DNA of 5,230 nucleotides, taken from NCBI GenBank assembly GCA_003566795.1, contig PXBU01000052.1, positions 1 to 5,230 on the forward strand. Direction: 5' to 3'. Source of the stretch: Puniceicoccaceae bacterium. Lineage in GTDB: Bacteria > Verrucomicrobiota > Verrucomicrobiia > Opitutales > Coraliomargaritaceae. The translations under genes and the position numbers were made by a program. Shown here one piece after another: positions 1-5,230 of this stretch. The notes below the pieces were generated by a model. The model ran no database searches. It was not told the DNA's origin and saw nothing but the letters and a program-made list of their open reading frames with translations. How positions within the stretch are numbered: the stretch's first letter is position 1; each line of letters begins with the position of its first letter.

Positions 1-481
1 AGCGCAAGTAATACTCGGCACCCTCCACCGCCGCCTCTTGCTTATCCGGGATGAGCACCACTTGCATCGCTCCGCCCGAACGCCGCAAATTGGGAATCGG
101 CTCCACCTGAAAATCTGATTCTGGTCGCATGATTTGCCGCCGCCATTCCGGCTCCGCTGGGGGTGCTTCCTCCCGGATGAGCGCCAGCGAGGCCTCATCC
201 AAAACCAATTGCGAGGCACCGGCATCGCGGTTCCAAACCCACTGTGTCAGCTCACCGGCCTCTCCCGGTTGCACTGATTCCATCCGCAGGTGTTTAAAGG
301 GGCCAATGGCCCCGGTTCCCCGGTAGGCGTCGCCCCAGATGAGCGACCACCGGGTGGCTTGCACGCTATGCCACTCACCATCGATTATCCGGGCATTATA
401 AATCTGACGTAAGCATGCCATAAACAGCAACAAATAACACGCGCGTAGGCCAGCGGTTTTCTTGATTAATGAATACAACAT
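1..481 (-). CDS. Partial gene, unrecognised exported or lipoprotein-like protein (N-terminal part)
   Basis: An open frame runs without a stop from an ATG at 481 down to base 1, giving about 160 residues; the C-terminus is outside the window. An in-frame stop lies upstream at 512-514, so the start must be at or just upstream of 481. The N-terminus looks like a short secretion signal: basic residues (Lys7, Lys8, Arg13), a hydrophobic stretch YLLLFMA, then Cys23, which could be a lipobox cysteine (FMAC), although the -3 residue is atypical. The mature part is hydrophilic and Trp-rich, with segments such as RWSLIWGDAYRG and ELTQWVWNRD, then a Pro/Glu-rich stretch (EEAPPAEPEW). I do not recognise a family. 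No good Shine-Dalgarno precedes the ATG. The long open frame, plausible signal and natural composition support a real gene; function is unknown and envelope location is inferred. Confidence 0.6.
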   Translation of the reverse strand, partial: MLYSLIKKTAGLRACYLLLFMACLRQIYNARIIDGEWHSVQATRWSLIWGDAYRGTGAIGPFKHLRMESVQPGEAGELTQWVWNRDAGASQLVLDEASLALIREEAPPAEPEWRRQIMRPESDFQVEPIPNLRRSGGAMQVVLIPDKQEAAVEGAEYYLR

Positions 482-605
482 TTTTGGGTGCGTGGGGTTC
501 AATTGAGTTTTTTATCTTCTGTAGTGAGAGGGTCTTGAGCGGGCGTAACTCCGTGAAGCCCCTTTATCCCTCGATCCGAACAGGCTTTCAGCACACAACG
601 GCTCT

Positions 606-625
606 ATCCTGGCATTTATGCACAA
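606..625 (+). repeat. Left arm of a 20-base inverted repeat framing copy A
   Basis: ATCCTGGCATTTATGCACAA at 606-625 matches the reverse complement of 866-885 at 19 of 20 bases (single G/A difference). The arms lie 240 bases apart and enclose the structured repeat copy A. Similarity stops sharply outside the 20 bases on both sides. A match this long is unlikely by chance in a 5-kb window. It may be a second fragment of the same repeat family or the remnant ends of an inserted element. Confidence 0.6.
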
Positions 626-683
626 TTTTCAGTTATCGCTATTTTCATTTAAAGTTACCCGATTTTGTATCCATTCTCCTTCC

Positions 684-823
684 GTAGGGGTGTTCGCTTG
701 CGACACCCGCCCTTCGGTGAACTCAGGGCCTTGAGTCTTGTCGAAACGGCGAACGTTCGGGGGCGTTTCGGGATTCCTACCATCACCCAAGCGCTCGCGG
801 GCTTCCCACAGGAAAGCCCCTAC
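684..823 (+). repeat. Hairpin-rich intergenic repeat, copy A (MITE-like, 7-base terminal inverted repeats)
   Basis: The segment begins GTAGGGG (684-690) and ends CCCCTAC (817-823), a perfect 7-base terminal inverted repeat. Inside are consecutive potential hairpins: 688-708 (GGGTGT/ACACCC), 709-729 (GCCCT/AGGGC), 756-772 (TTCGGG, loop GGCGT, TTCGGG, pairing through G-U wobbles in RNA; an alternative CGAAACG/CGTTTCG pairing exists at 742-748/764-770) and 799-819 (GGGCTTCCC/GGAAAGCCC with one mismatch). Positions 704-753 (50 bases) and 791-823 (33 bases) are identical to copy B in reverse orientation, with a diverged middle. No transposase is encoded. This fits a dispersed, non-autonomous structured repeat; the exact ends are inferred. 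Confidence 0.7.
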
Positions 824-865
824 ATGGGATGCCGCTTTCTTCCCAGTTTTTTTCGGAAGCCAGAC

Positions 866-885
866 TTGTGTATAAATGCCAGGAT
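866..885 (-). repeat. Right arm of the 20-base inverted repeat framing copy A
   Basis: On the minus strand this reads ATCCTGGCATTTATACACAA, 19 of 20 identical to the plus strand at 606-625. It sits 42 bases beyond the end of copy A, on the ATPase side. See the left arm for interpretation. Confidence 0.6.
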
Positions 886-996
886 GAATCTCCCCGACTA
901 CGGCCGCAGGCAAAGCATGTTCTATTTCAAGGCTGCGTTTCATCGTTGCATCCAAGCTCTTTCAGACCGCTTGCTTCAAAAGAATTTACGAATGCT

Positions 997-3738
997 CTAA
1001 CTGGAACGCGCAGACATCCGTCGCAAAAACCACTTTTCAGCTTCCACCAGCAAGAGCACAATCACACCCACCGCGACGATACGCAGCCAAGCTGCAGCGG
1101 GCAGCCCCTCGGTGCCCATCAGTGTCTGCATGAATCCGGCGTAGGTGAATAGACCCTGGAAGATCAGCAGCAGCCCCACGGTGAGCCAGGCGATTCGGTT
1201 GGTAAACAGACCTTGCGCCAGAATGCCATCCCGCAACGAGCGGCAGTTAAATAGGTAGAAAATCTGCCCGGCCACCAGCGTATTCACCGCCATGGTGGTG
1301 GCGAGCTCACTGGAAGCGCCCAGGTCAACCATCTGATTGTAGAAGGTAATCGAGAAGCCGGCGATCAGCGCGGACACGAAACTGATGCGCCAGAAGAAAT
1401 GTCGGTTGAGAATTCCGGCGCCAGGGTCGCGCGGTGGGCGGCTCATCACTCCTTTCTCAGGCGGCTCAAAAGTAAAAGCCAATGCCAGTGTCACCGCGGT
1501 CACCATGTTTACCCACAGGATCTGCACTGGTGTGATCGGCATCTCCGCCATGCCAAAAAGTATCGCTGCCATAATGACCAGAGCCTGCGCGCCATTGGTC
1601 GGCAGGATGAAGAGAATTGCCTTGCGCAGGTTGTCGTAAATGGTGCGCCCCTCGCGAATGGCGGCCGCAATTGTGGCGAAATTGTCGTCCGCCAAGACCA
1701 TTTCGGAGGCGTCTTTAGTCACCTCCGTGCCCTTTACCCCCATCGCAATGCCGACGTCCGAGCGCTTCAATGCCGGCGCATCGTTGACGCCATCACCCGT
1801 CATGGCGGTGATTTCGCCGGAGGCCTGAAGTGCTTCAACCAGCCGGAGCTTGTTCTCCGGCGAGGTGCGGGCAAACACATCGCACTCGCTGGCCGCTTTG
1901 GCCAGTGCCTCGGGATCCATCTGGTCCAGATCCCTGCCTGTCAGAGGCTTGTCCCAGACTTTGAGTCCGAGTTCGCGGGCGATTGCGGAGGCGGTCTTGG
2001 CGTGGTCGCCAGTGATCATCTTCACCCGAATACCGGCCGACCGGCAGTCGGCGACTGCCTGGATCGCTTCCGGTCGGGGCGGATCCATCATTCCAATCAA
2101 ACCCAGAAAGACCAACCCTTCACTCAGGTCCTGGTGATCGATGGTCTCGGTTGCATCAGCAGCCGGCTTGTAAGCAGCAGCCAGCACCCGCTCCCCCTTC
2201 CCGGCGATCGTATCAATGGCAGATCGCCAGTAATCCCGATCCACCTCCTGACGTCCCTCCGGGGTCCACTGTTCGACACAACGCTCGAGTAACGCCTCCG
2301 GGGCTCCTTTGACCCAGATCATGCGTGAGCCTTTTTCCCCGATAGCCGCATCTGTCACCCGATTCAGCGTGGCCATATACTTGTGCTCACTTTCAAAGGG
2401 GATGGTGTCGAGGCGCTCGCCACTGGCGGATTCTTTAAACGCTTTGCGCGCCAGAGTCCGCAGCCCACCTTCGGTCGGGTCGCCACGGACTAGCCACTGC
2501 CCATCTTTTTCGTAAAGCGTGGCGTCGTTGCAGAGATCGATACAGGTGATTAACTCCCGCAACCCAGCCACCACGCCGGGCTCGACCTCGCGCTCATCCT
2601 CGTCCATGATGGAGCCTTCCGGCAGATAGCCCGAACCACTTACGCGATAGCGTGAGCCGCACAGTTCGATGGATTGCGCGGTCATCTCGTTGCGGGTAAG
2701 TGTGCCCGTCTTGTCCGAACAGATCACGGTTACCGAACCGAGGGTTTCCACTGAAGGCAGCCGCCGAATAATCGCCTTTTTGCGAGCCATGCGCTGGACG
2801 CCCAGGGCGAGCGTCACTGTCATAATGGCTGGCAGGCCCTCGGGAATCGCCGCGACCGCCAGCCCAATGATCGCCAACAAAAGCTCCGACAAGGCGTAGT
2901 CACGAAAGAAGAAGCCGATCAGGAAAAAAGTCACTGCCAGACCGAGAATGATCCCGGAAAGCACTTTCCCGAAATGATTCACTTGCCGGATAAGCGGGGT
3001 CTGCACGCTCTGCACTTCGTGCATCATCTCACTGATTTTGCCAATTTCGGTTTGCGAACCAGTCGCCGCCACCACACCGGTGCCCCGGCCCGACGTCACC
3101 ATCGTTCCCGAAAAAGCCATGTTCGTCCGGTCCCCCAGCGAGCTGTGCGCCTCAATCAGCGAGGTGCACTTTTCCACTGGCACGGATTCACCAGTCAAAG
3201 GCGACTCTTCGATTTTGAGATTCCTTACATGCAGCAGACGCAAATCGGCCGGAACCTTATCACCGCTCTCCAGATAGACCACGTCACCCGGCACCAACTC
3301 CTCGGCATCGATCTCCTTGCGTTCGCCATCCCGCGCGACCAGGGCCTTGAGCGACAGCATGTTGCGGATCGCATCCAGGGCCTGCTCTGCCTTGCCCTCT
3401 TGAATAAAGCCGATCACCGCATTGACGATCACCACCGCCAGGATCACCGCCGTGTCGATCCAGTGCTGCATGGCCGCAGTCACAAAAGCCGCCAAGATCA
3501 AAATATAGATCAGGACATTATGAAATTGCAGGAGAAAGCGGACTATCGCGGATTGCTTTTTTCCCTCCGGCAGACGGTTTTTCCCGTAGCGTTCGAGCCG
3601 CGAATCCACCTCTTCGCTGCTAAGACCCTGGCTCGAGCTGTCGAGGGCACGCAATACGGCATCCGCCTCTTCAGCGTGCCAGTTGTTGCTGGTCGGATCT
3701 TGCTTTACCTCGGATGATTCGGATGGTTGCTCGCTCAT
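997..3738 (-). CDS. P-type cation-transporting ATPase (P2-like, HAD family)
   Basis: Inner-membrane pump that couples ATP hydrolysis, through an aspartyl-phosphate intermediate, to cation transport. Domains in order (913 residues from the ATG at 3738): N-terminal cation-ATPase domain (about 20-74), M1-M2 (72-113), actuator domain with TGES (182-185), M3-M4 with PEGLP (299-303), phosphorylation site DKTGT (Asp342), nucleotide-binding domain with KGAPE (477-481), DPPR (552-555), hinge TGD (576-578) and TGDGVNDAP (647-655), then M5-M10. Every catalytic motif is intact and the length is normal for bacterial P2 pumps. The ion is uncertain: the M4 glutamate (Glu300) is present, but positions equivalent to three other acidic ligands of the SERCA Ca2+ pump are neutral (Gln718, Ala748, Gln825). 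A TTG at 3759 would add seven residues; I prefer the ATG, preceded by purine-rich AGAAAG. The gene is monocistronic as far as seen, divergent from the FNT gene and flanked by inverted repeats. Confidence 0.95.
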   Translation of the reverse strand: MSEQPSESSEVKQDPTSNNWHAEEADAVLRALDSSSQGLSSEEVDSRLERYGKNRLPEGKKQSAIVRFLLQFHNVLIYILILAAFVTAAMQHWIDTAVILAVVIVNAVIGFIQEGKAEQALDAIRNMLSLKALVARDGERKEIDAEELVPGDVVYLESGDKVPADLRLLHVRNLKIEESPLTGESVPVEKCTSLIEAHSSLGDRTNMAFSGTMVTSGRGTGVVAATGSQTEIGKISEMMHEVQSVQTPLIRQVNHFGKVLSGIILGLAVTFFLIGFFFRDYALSELLLAIIGLAVAAIPEGLPAIMTVTLALGVQRMARKKAIIRRLPSVETLGSVTVICSDKTGTLTRNEMTAQSIELCGSRYRVSGSGYLPEGSIMDEDEREVEPGVVAGLRELITCIDLCNDATLYEKDGQWLVRGDPTEGGLRTLARKAFKESASGERLDTIPFESEHKYMATLNRVTDAAIGEKGSRMIWVKGAPEALLERCVEQWTPEGRQEVDRDYWRSAIDTIAGKGERVLAAAYKPAADATETIDHQDLSEGLVFLGLIGMMDPPRPEAIQAVADCRSAGIRVKMITGDHAKTASAIARELGLKVWDKPLTGRDLDQMDPEALAKAASECDVFARTSPENKLRLVEALQASGEITAMTGDGVNDAPALKRSDVGIAMGVKGTEVTKDASEMVLADDNFATIAAAIREGRTIYDNLRKAILFILPTNGAQALVIMAAILFGMAEMPITPVQILWVNMVTAVTLALAFTFEPPEKGVMSRPPRDPGAGILNRHFFWRISFVSALIAGFSITFYNQMVDLGASSELATTMAVNTLVAGQIFYLFNCRSLRDGILAQGLFTNRIAWLTVGLLLIFQGLFTYAGFMQTLMGTEGLPAAAWLRIVAVGVIVLLLVEAEKWFLRRMSARSS

Positions 3739-3854
3739 ACTTATCGCTTTCTGTTGCAAAGAATAACTTCAATAGCCTTAGGGCGGTAACGTAGTAGGCC
3801 CCAAAATTGCCGCAATCCAAATCGGTAAAAATCGGCGTTCAGGTTCCGCTCGGC

Positions 3855-3871
3855 GCGGGGAATCCCCCCGC
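3855..3871 (+). other. GC-rich hairpin next to copy B
   Basis: GCGGGG (3855-3860) pairs perfectly with CCCCGC (3866-3871) over a 5-base loop, and ATTTTCC follows on the plus strand. This could act as a weak terminator for rightward transcription or be part of the repeat neighbourhood; on the minus strand, into the ATPase leader, no T-run follows. Role unknown. Confidence 0.35.
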
Positions 3872-3907
3872 ATTTTCCTCTGCAAACGAGCTACGTACCC
3901 GCCTCTA

Positions 3908-4029
3908 GTAGGGGCTTTCCTGTGGGAAGCCCGCGAGCGCGCGGAAGATGCTAGCGGGACTTCGAGACGCCCTCGAACCTTCGCCGTTTCGACAAGACTC
4001 AAGGCCCTGAGTTCACCGAAGGGCGGGTG
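3908..4029 (-). repeat. Hairpin-rich intergenic repeat, copy B (inverted relative to copy A)
   Basis: Read on the minus strand, 4029-3980 is identical over 50 bases to 704-753 of copy A, and 3940-3908 is identical over 33 bases to 791-823. The middle has diverged with a net 2-base insertion. The GTAGGGG end is kept (3908-3914), but the other end differs from copy A and lacks its first hairpin and matching terminal repeat, so copy B looks truncated or diverged there. A perfect hairpin, TTCGAG/CTCGAA with a 5-base loop, lies at 3961-3977, at the same place as the wobble-paired stem in copy A. Another stem, GGGCTTTCC/GGGAAGCCC around a TGT loop, lies at 3912-3932. The copy sits in the shared upstream region of the two transporter genes. 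Confidence 0.75.
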
Positions 4030-4090
4030 CTGCTGCCGTATAAGCAAATTTGGTTGCTCGGGGGCTTTAATCAAGATTTACTTATTGGTT

Positions 4091-4960
4091 ATGCCCTATC
4101 TTTACACATCCGATGCTTATTCGCCGAGCGAGATTGCCCGGCGCGTTGAACAGGTTGGAGTGCTCAAGGCAAAGGCGCGGGTGGTGAAAACGGCTATGCT
4201 GGGTATTCTCGCGGGTGGTTTTATTGGTCTAGGTGCACTTTTTTACACCTTCATCATGGCCGATAGCAGTTTGTCGCCTGCAACGGCTGCCATGCTTGGC
4301 GGTGTCTTCTTTGGCTCGGGTTATATCATTGCCATTTTGGCTGGGTCTGAGGTTTTTACCAGTAACAACTTGTTGGCGATGGCATTGGCAGCGCGTAAGA
4401 TCACCTGCTTCCAGCTGATGCGTAATTGGGGGATTGTTCTGATCGCCAACTTTATCGGTGCCATGTGTTTGATCCTTTTGTTCATGCTTTCCGGCTTGAT
4501 GAGCTCAATGGATGGCGCTGTTGGCGAAGCAGCTTACCGGATGGGGGCGGCCAAGGCCGAATGCACCTTCATTGAGATGTTTGCGCGGGCGGTGTTGGGT
4601 AATCAATTTGTGTGCATAGCCGTTTGGATTTCACTCGGCGGTCGCAGCGTGACCGACAAGGTGATCGGCATGTTGTTTCCGCTGACAGCCTTGGGAGCCT
4701 TGTCATTGGAGCACGTTGTTGCCAGTCTTTATTACTTACCCCGTTCGTTGCTGATCGAATGGTTTTATCCGCAGTATGTTTGTCCCGATCTTCCAGTGCT
4801 TACGCTGGCTATGATTGGTGAGCACTTGCTCGCGGTAACGCTTGGGAACATCATAGGCGGCAGTCTTATGGTCGCCTTGTTTTATCATATCATCTATCGC
4901 CGTCATCCTGAGGACCCCGATGACGATCATCCATGGGATAATGAGGATGCTGATGCTTGA
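4091..4960 (+). CDS. Formate/nitrite transporter (FNT) family channel
   Basis: Inner-membrane protein of the FocA/NirC family: pentameric channels whose protomers pass small monovalent anions such as formate, nitrite or hydrosulfide. The 289 residues fit the family. Visible landmarks: the first helix region KTAMLGILAGGFIGLGALF (33-51), a GSEVFTSNN stretch (85-93) matching the conserved loop with the gating Thr (Thr90), a fourth-helix motif RNWGIVLIANFIGA (111-124), LGNQFVCIAVW (169-179), the pore histidine in LEHVVASLYYLP (His208) and LGNIIGGSLMVALFY near the end. The cytoplasmic tail after residue 270 is unusually acidic, with nine Asp/Glu in the last 18 residues. The usual Asn two residues past the histidine's V/I-A is Ser here. 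I chose the ATG at 4091; a TTG at 4085 would add two residues. No strong Shine-Dalgarno is visible. Substrate cannot be assigned from sequence, and no formate or nitrite enzyme gene lies nearby. Confidence 0.95.
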   Translation: MPYLYTSDAYSPSEIARRVEQVGVLKAKARVVKTAMLGILAGGFIGLGALFYTFIMADSSLSPATAAMLGGVFFGSGYIIAILAGSEVFTSNNLLAMALAARKITCFQLMRNWGIVLIANFIGAMCLILLFMLSGLMSSMDGAVGEAAYRMGAAKAECTFIEMFARAVLGNQFVCIAVWISLGGRSVTDKVIGMLFPLTALGALSLEHVVASLYYLPRSLLIEWFYPQYVCPDLPVLTLAMIGEHLLAVTLGNIIGGSLMVALFYHIIYRRHPEDPDDDHPWDNEDADA

Positions 4961-4975
4961 AAAGGGCCAAAGGGG

Positions 4976-5005
4976 TCAAACGTGAATGGCACATATTTGA
5001 TTTTT
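4976..5005 (+). terminator. Possible weak terminator after the FNT gene
   Basis: Fifteen bases after the FNT stop, TCAAA (4976-4980) can pair with TTTGA (4996-5000), with an inner GTG/CAC pairing, followed by TTTTT (5001-5005). The stem is short and AT-rich, so termination would be weak. It overlaps the stop codon of the convergent gene. The preceding AAAGGGGTC could instead belong to the 3' boundary of a REP/transposase element. Confidence 0.35.
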
Positions 5006-5230
5006 ATGATACAATGCGGATCAGATTAGTTACTCTCGAAGGATGCCCCATATTCAGCCGCCTGGCGATCCAAATATTTCCGACGGTTGTATTCGCCCGC
5101 GGGTCCCGGGCGATTTTCGCCTTCCAGTCGGCTCCCTTGCGATCATTCGCTGAAAATTTCCAGCCACACCGATCCACGGCTTCGAACAAACAGCTTTCAA
5201 AGGCTTCACCTGTTTTGTGGTGCAAAAAAA
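5004..5230 (-). CDS. Partial gene, C-terminal end of a probable REP-associated (IS200-like) transposase
   Basis: An open frame enters from the right edge and ends at TAA (5006-5004), giving about 75 residues. The last 40 or so resemble the DNA-binding tail I recall from REP-associated tyrosine transposases: a basic segment with WKAKIARDPRANTTVGN followed by WIARRLNMGHPSRVTNLI, a helix-turn-helix-like pattern (TTV..xWIAxRLxMGxxxxV). The Y1 catalytic domain with its HUH motif and tyrosine would lie upstream, outside the window, so activity cannot be judged. Such proteins are single-copy domesticated relatives of IS200/IS605 transposases linked to dispersed palindromic repeats. The gene converges on the FNT gene with a 43-base gap. 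An in-frame TTG at 5225 is unlikely to be the true start because the frame stays open to the edge. The family call is from motif memory. Confidence 0.6.
   Translation of the reverse strand, partial: FLHHKTGEAFESCLFEAVDRCGWKFSANDRKGADWKAKIARDPRANTTVGNIWIARRLNMGHPSRVTNLIRIVS

Larger units (their letters stand above)
482..996. other. Intergenic region without a convincing gene
   Basis: This 515-base stretch separates two minus-strand genes. It must hold the 3' end of the ATPase transcript and the promoter of the leftward gene starting at 481, but I see no convincing -35/-10 pair. Open frames crossing it on both strands (about 108 to 111 codons) are explained by the structured repeat and lack family features. 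Near the ATPase stop, 954-974 can form an imperfect hairpin on the minus strand (CAAGC/GCTTG plus TCT/AGA), but no T-run follows, so I do not call it a terminator. The hairpin-rich repeat occupies 684-823 and a 20-base inverted repeat frames it. Confidence 0.6.
3739..4090. promoter_or_regulatory. Divergent intergenic region shared by the ATPase and FNT genes
   Basis: This 352-base gap separates the divergent starts of the ATPase (3738, leftward) and the FNT gene (4091, rightward), so both promoters should lie here. I cannot identify convincing sigma-70 boxes for either; candidate hexamers match only about half the consensus. About a third of the gap is structured repeat copy B, which ends 61 bases before the FNT start codon. 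The rest holds a GC-rich hairpin at 3855-3871 and unremarkable sequence. An open frame of 98 codons on the minus strand (3778-4074) is a by-product of the repeat and is not called as a gene. Confidence 0.5.

Noticed and set aside
629..955. Minus-strand open frame of 108 codons across copy A
   Set aside because: More than a third of it translates the structured repeat, which also yields open frames in another frame at 665-1000 and at copy B (3778-4074). The first 50 or so residues look slightly protein-like, but I recognise no family and there is no clear ribosome site.
954..974. Candidate terminator of the ATPase gene
   Set aside because: The stem is interrupted by a GG bulge and no T-run follows on the minus strand.
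1399..2292. Long plus-strand open frame (297 codons) inside the ATPase gene
   Set aside because: It is antisense to a fully supported P-type ATPase; its translation is rich in His, Arg, Gln and Cys with no family features, typical of a shadow frame in GC-rich DNA. The same applies to the plus-strand frame at 2974-3717.
684..4029. Composite transposon carrying the ATPase between inverted repeats
   Set aside because: Neither repeat encodes a transposase, copy B lacks one terminal repeat, and no target-site duplication is visible, so the flanking arrangement alone does not support a transposon call.
3778..4074. Minus-strand open frame of 98 codons upstream of the ATPase
   Set aside because: Largely repeat copy B translation; it shares repeat-derived peptides with the frame in copy A, not conserved protein sequence.
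4736..4930. Minus-strand open frame antisense to the end of the FNT gene
   Set aside because: It overlaps well-conserved FNT sequence and has no recognisable features.

Overview
The window looks like chromosomal DNA from a Gram-negative bacterium, most likely a gammaproteobacterium. This is an inference from gene style, moderate GC content, short structured intergenic repeats and the tail of a probable REP-associated transposase; no rRNA or other taxonomic marker is present. It holds two complete genes and two genes cut by the window edges.

Layout: (1) 1-481, minus strand, the N-terminal part of an unrecognised, probably exported protein (possible lipoprotein) whose C-terminus lies off the left edge. 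(2) 482-996, about 515 bases with no convincing gene, containing a structured repeat (copy A, 684-823) framed by a 20-base near-perfect inverted repeat (606-625 and 866-885). (3) 997-3738, minus strand, a full-length P-type (P2-like) cation-transporting ATPase. (4) 3739-4090, a divergent intergenic region carrying a second, oppositely oriented copy of the structured repeat (copy B, 3908-4029). (5) 4091-4960, plus strand, a complete formate/nitrite transporter (FNT) family channel. (6) 4961-5003, a short convergent gap with a possible weak terminator. (7) 5004-5230, minus strand, the C-terminal end of a probable REP-associated (IS200-like, Y1) transposase running off the right edge.

The two complete genes encode inner-membrane transporters read in opposite directions from a shared upstream region, so they are not an operon. 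Any functional link, such as ion homeostasis plus small monovalent anion flux, is only suggested by proximity. The clearest points of interest are the ATPase's loss of most acidic ion ligands known from the Ca2+ pump, and the inverted pair of hairpin-rich repeats flanking it, whose sequence differences preserve one predicted stem. I see no CRISPR array, tRNA, rRNA, phage genes or defence cluster, and no strong evidence for a wholly new multi-gene system.
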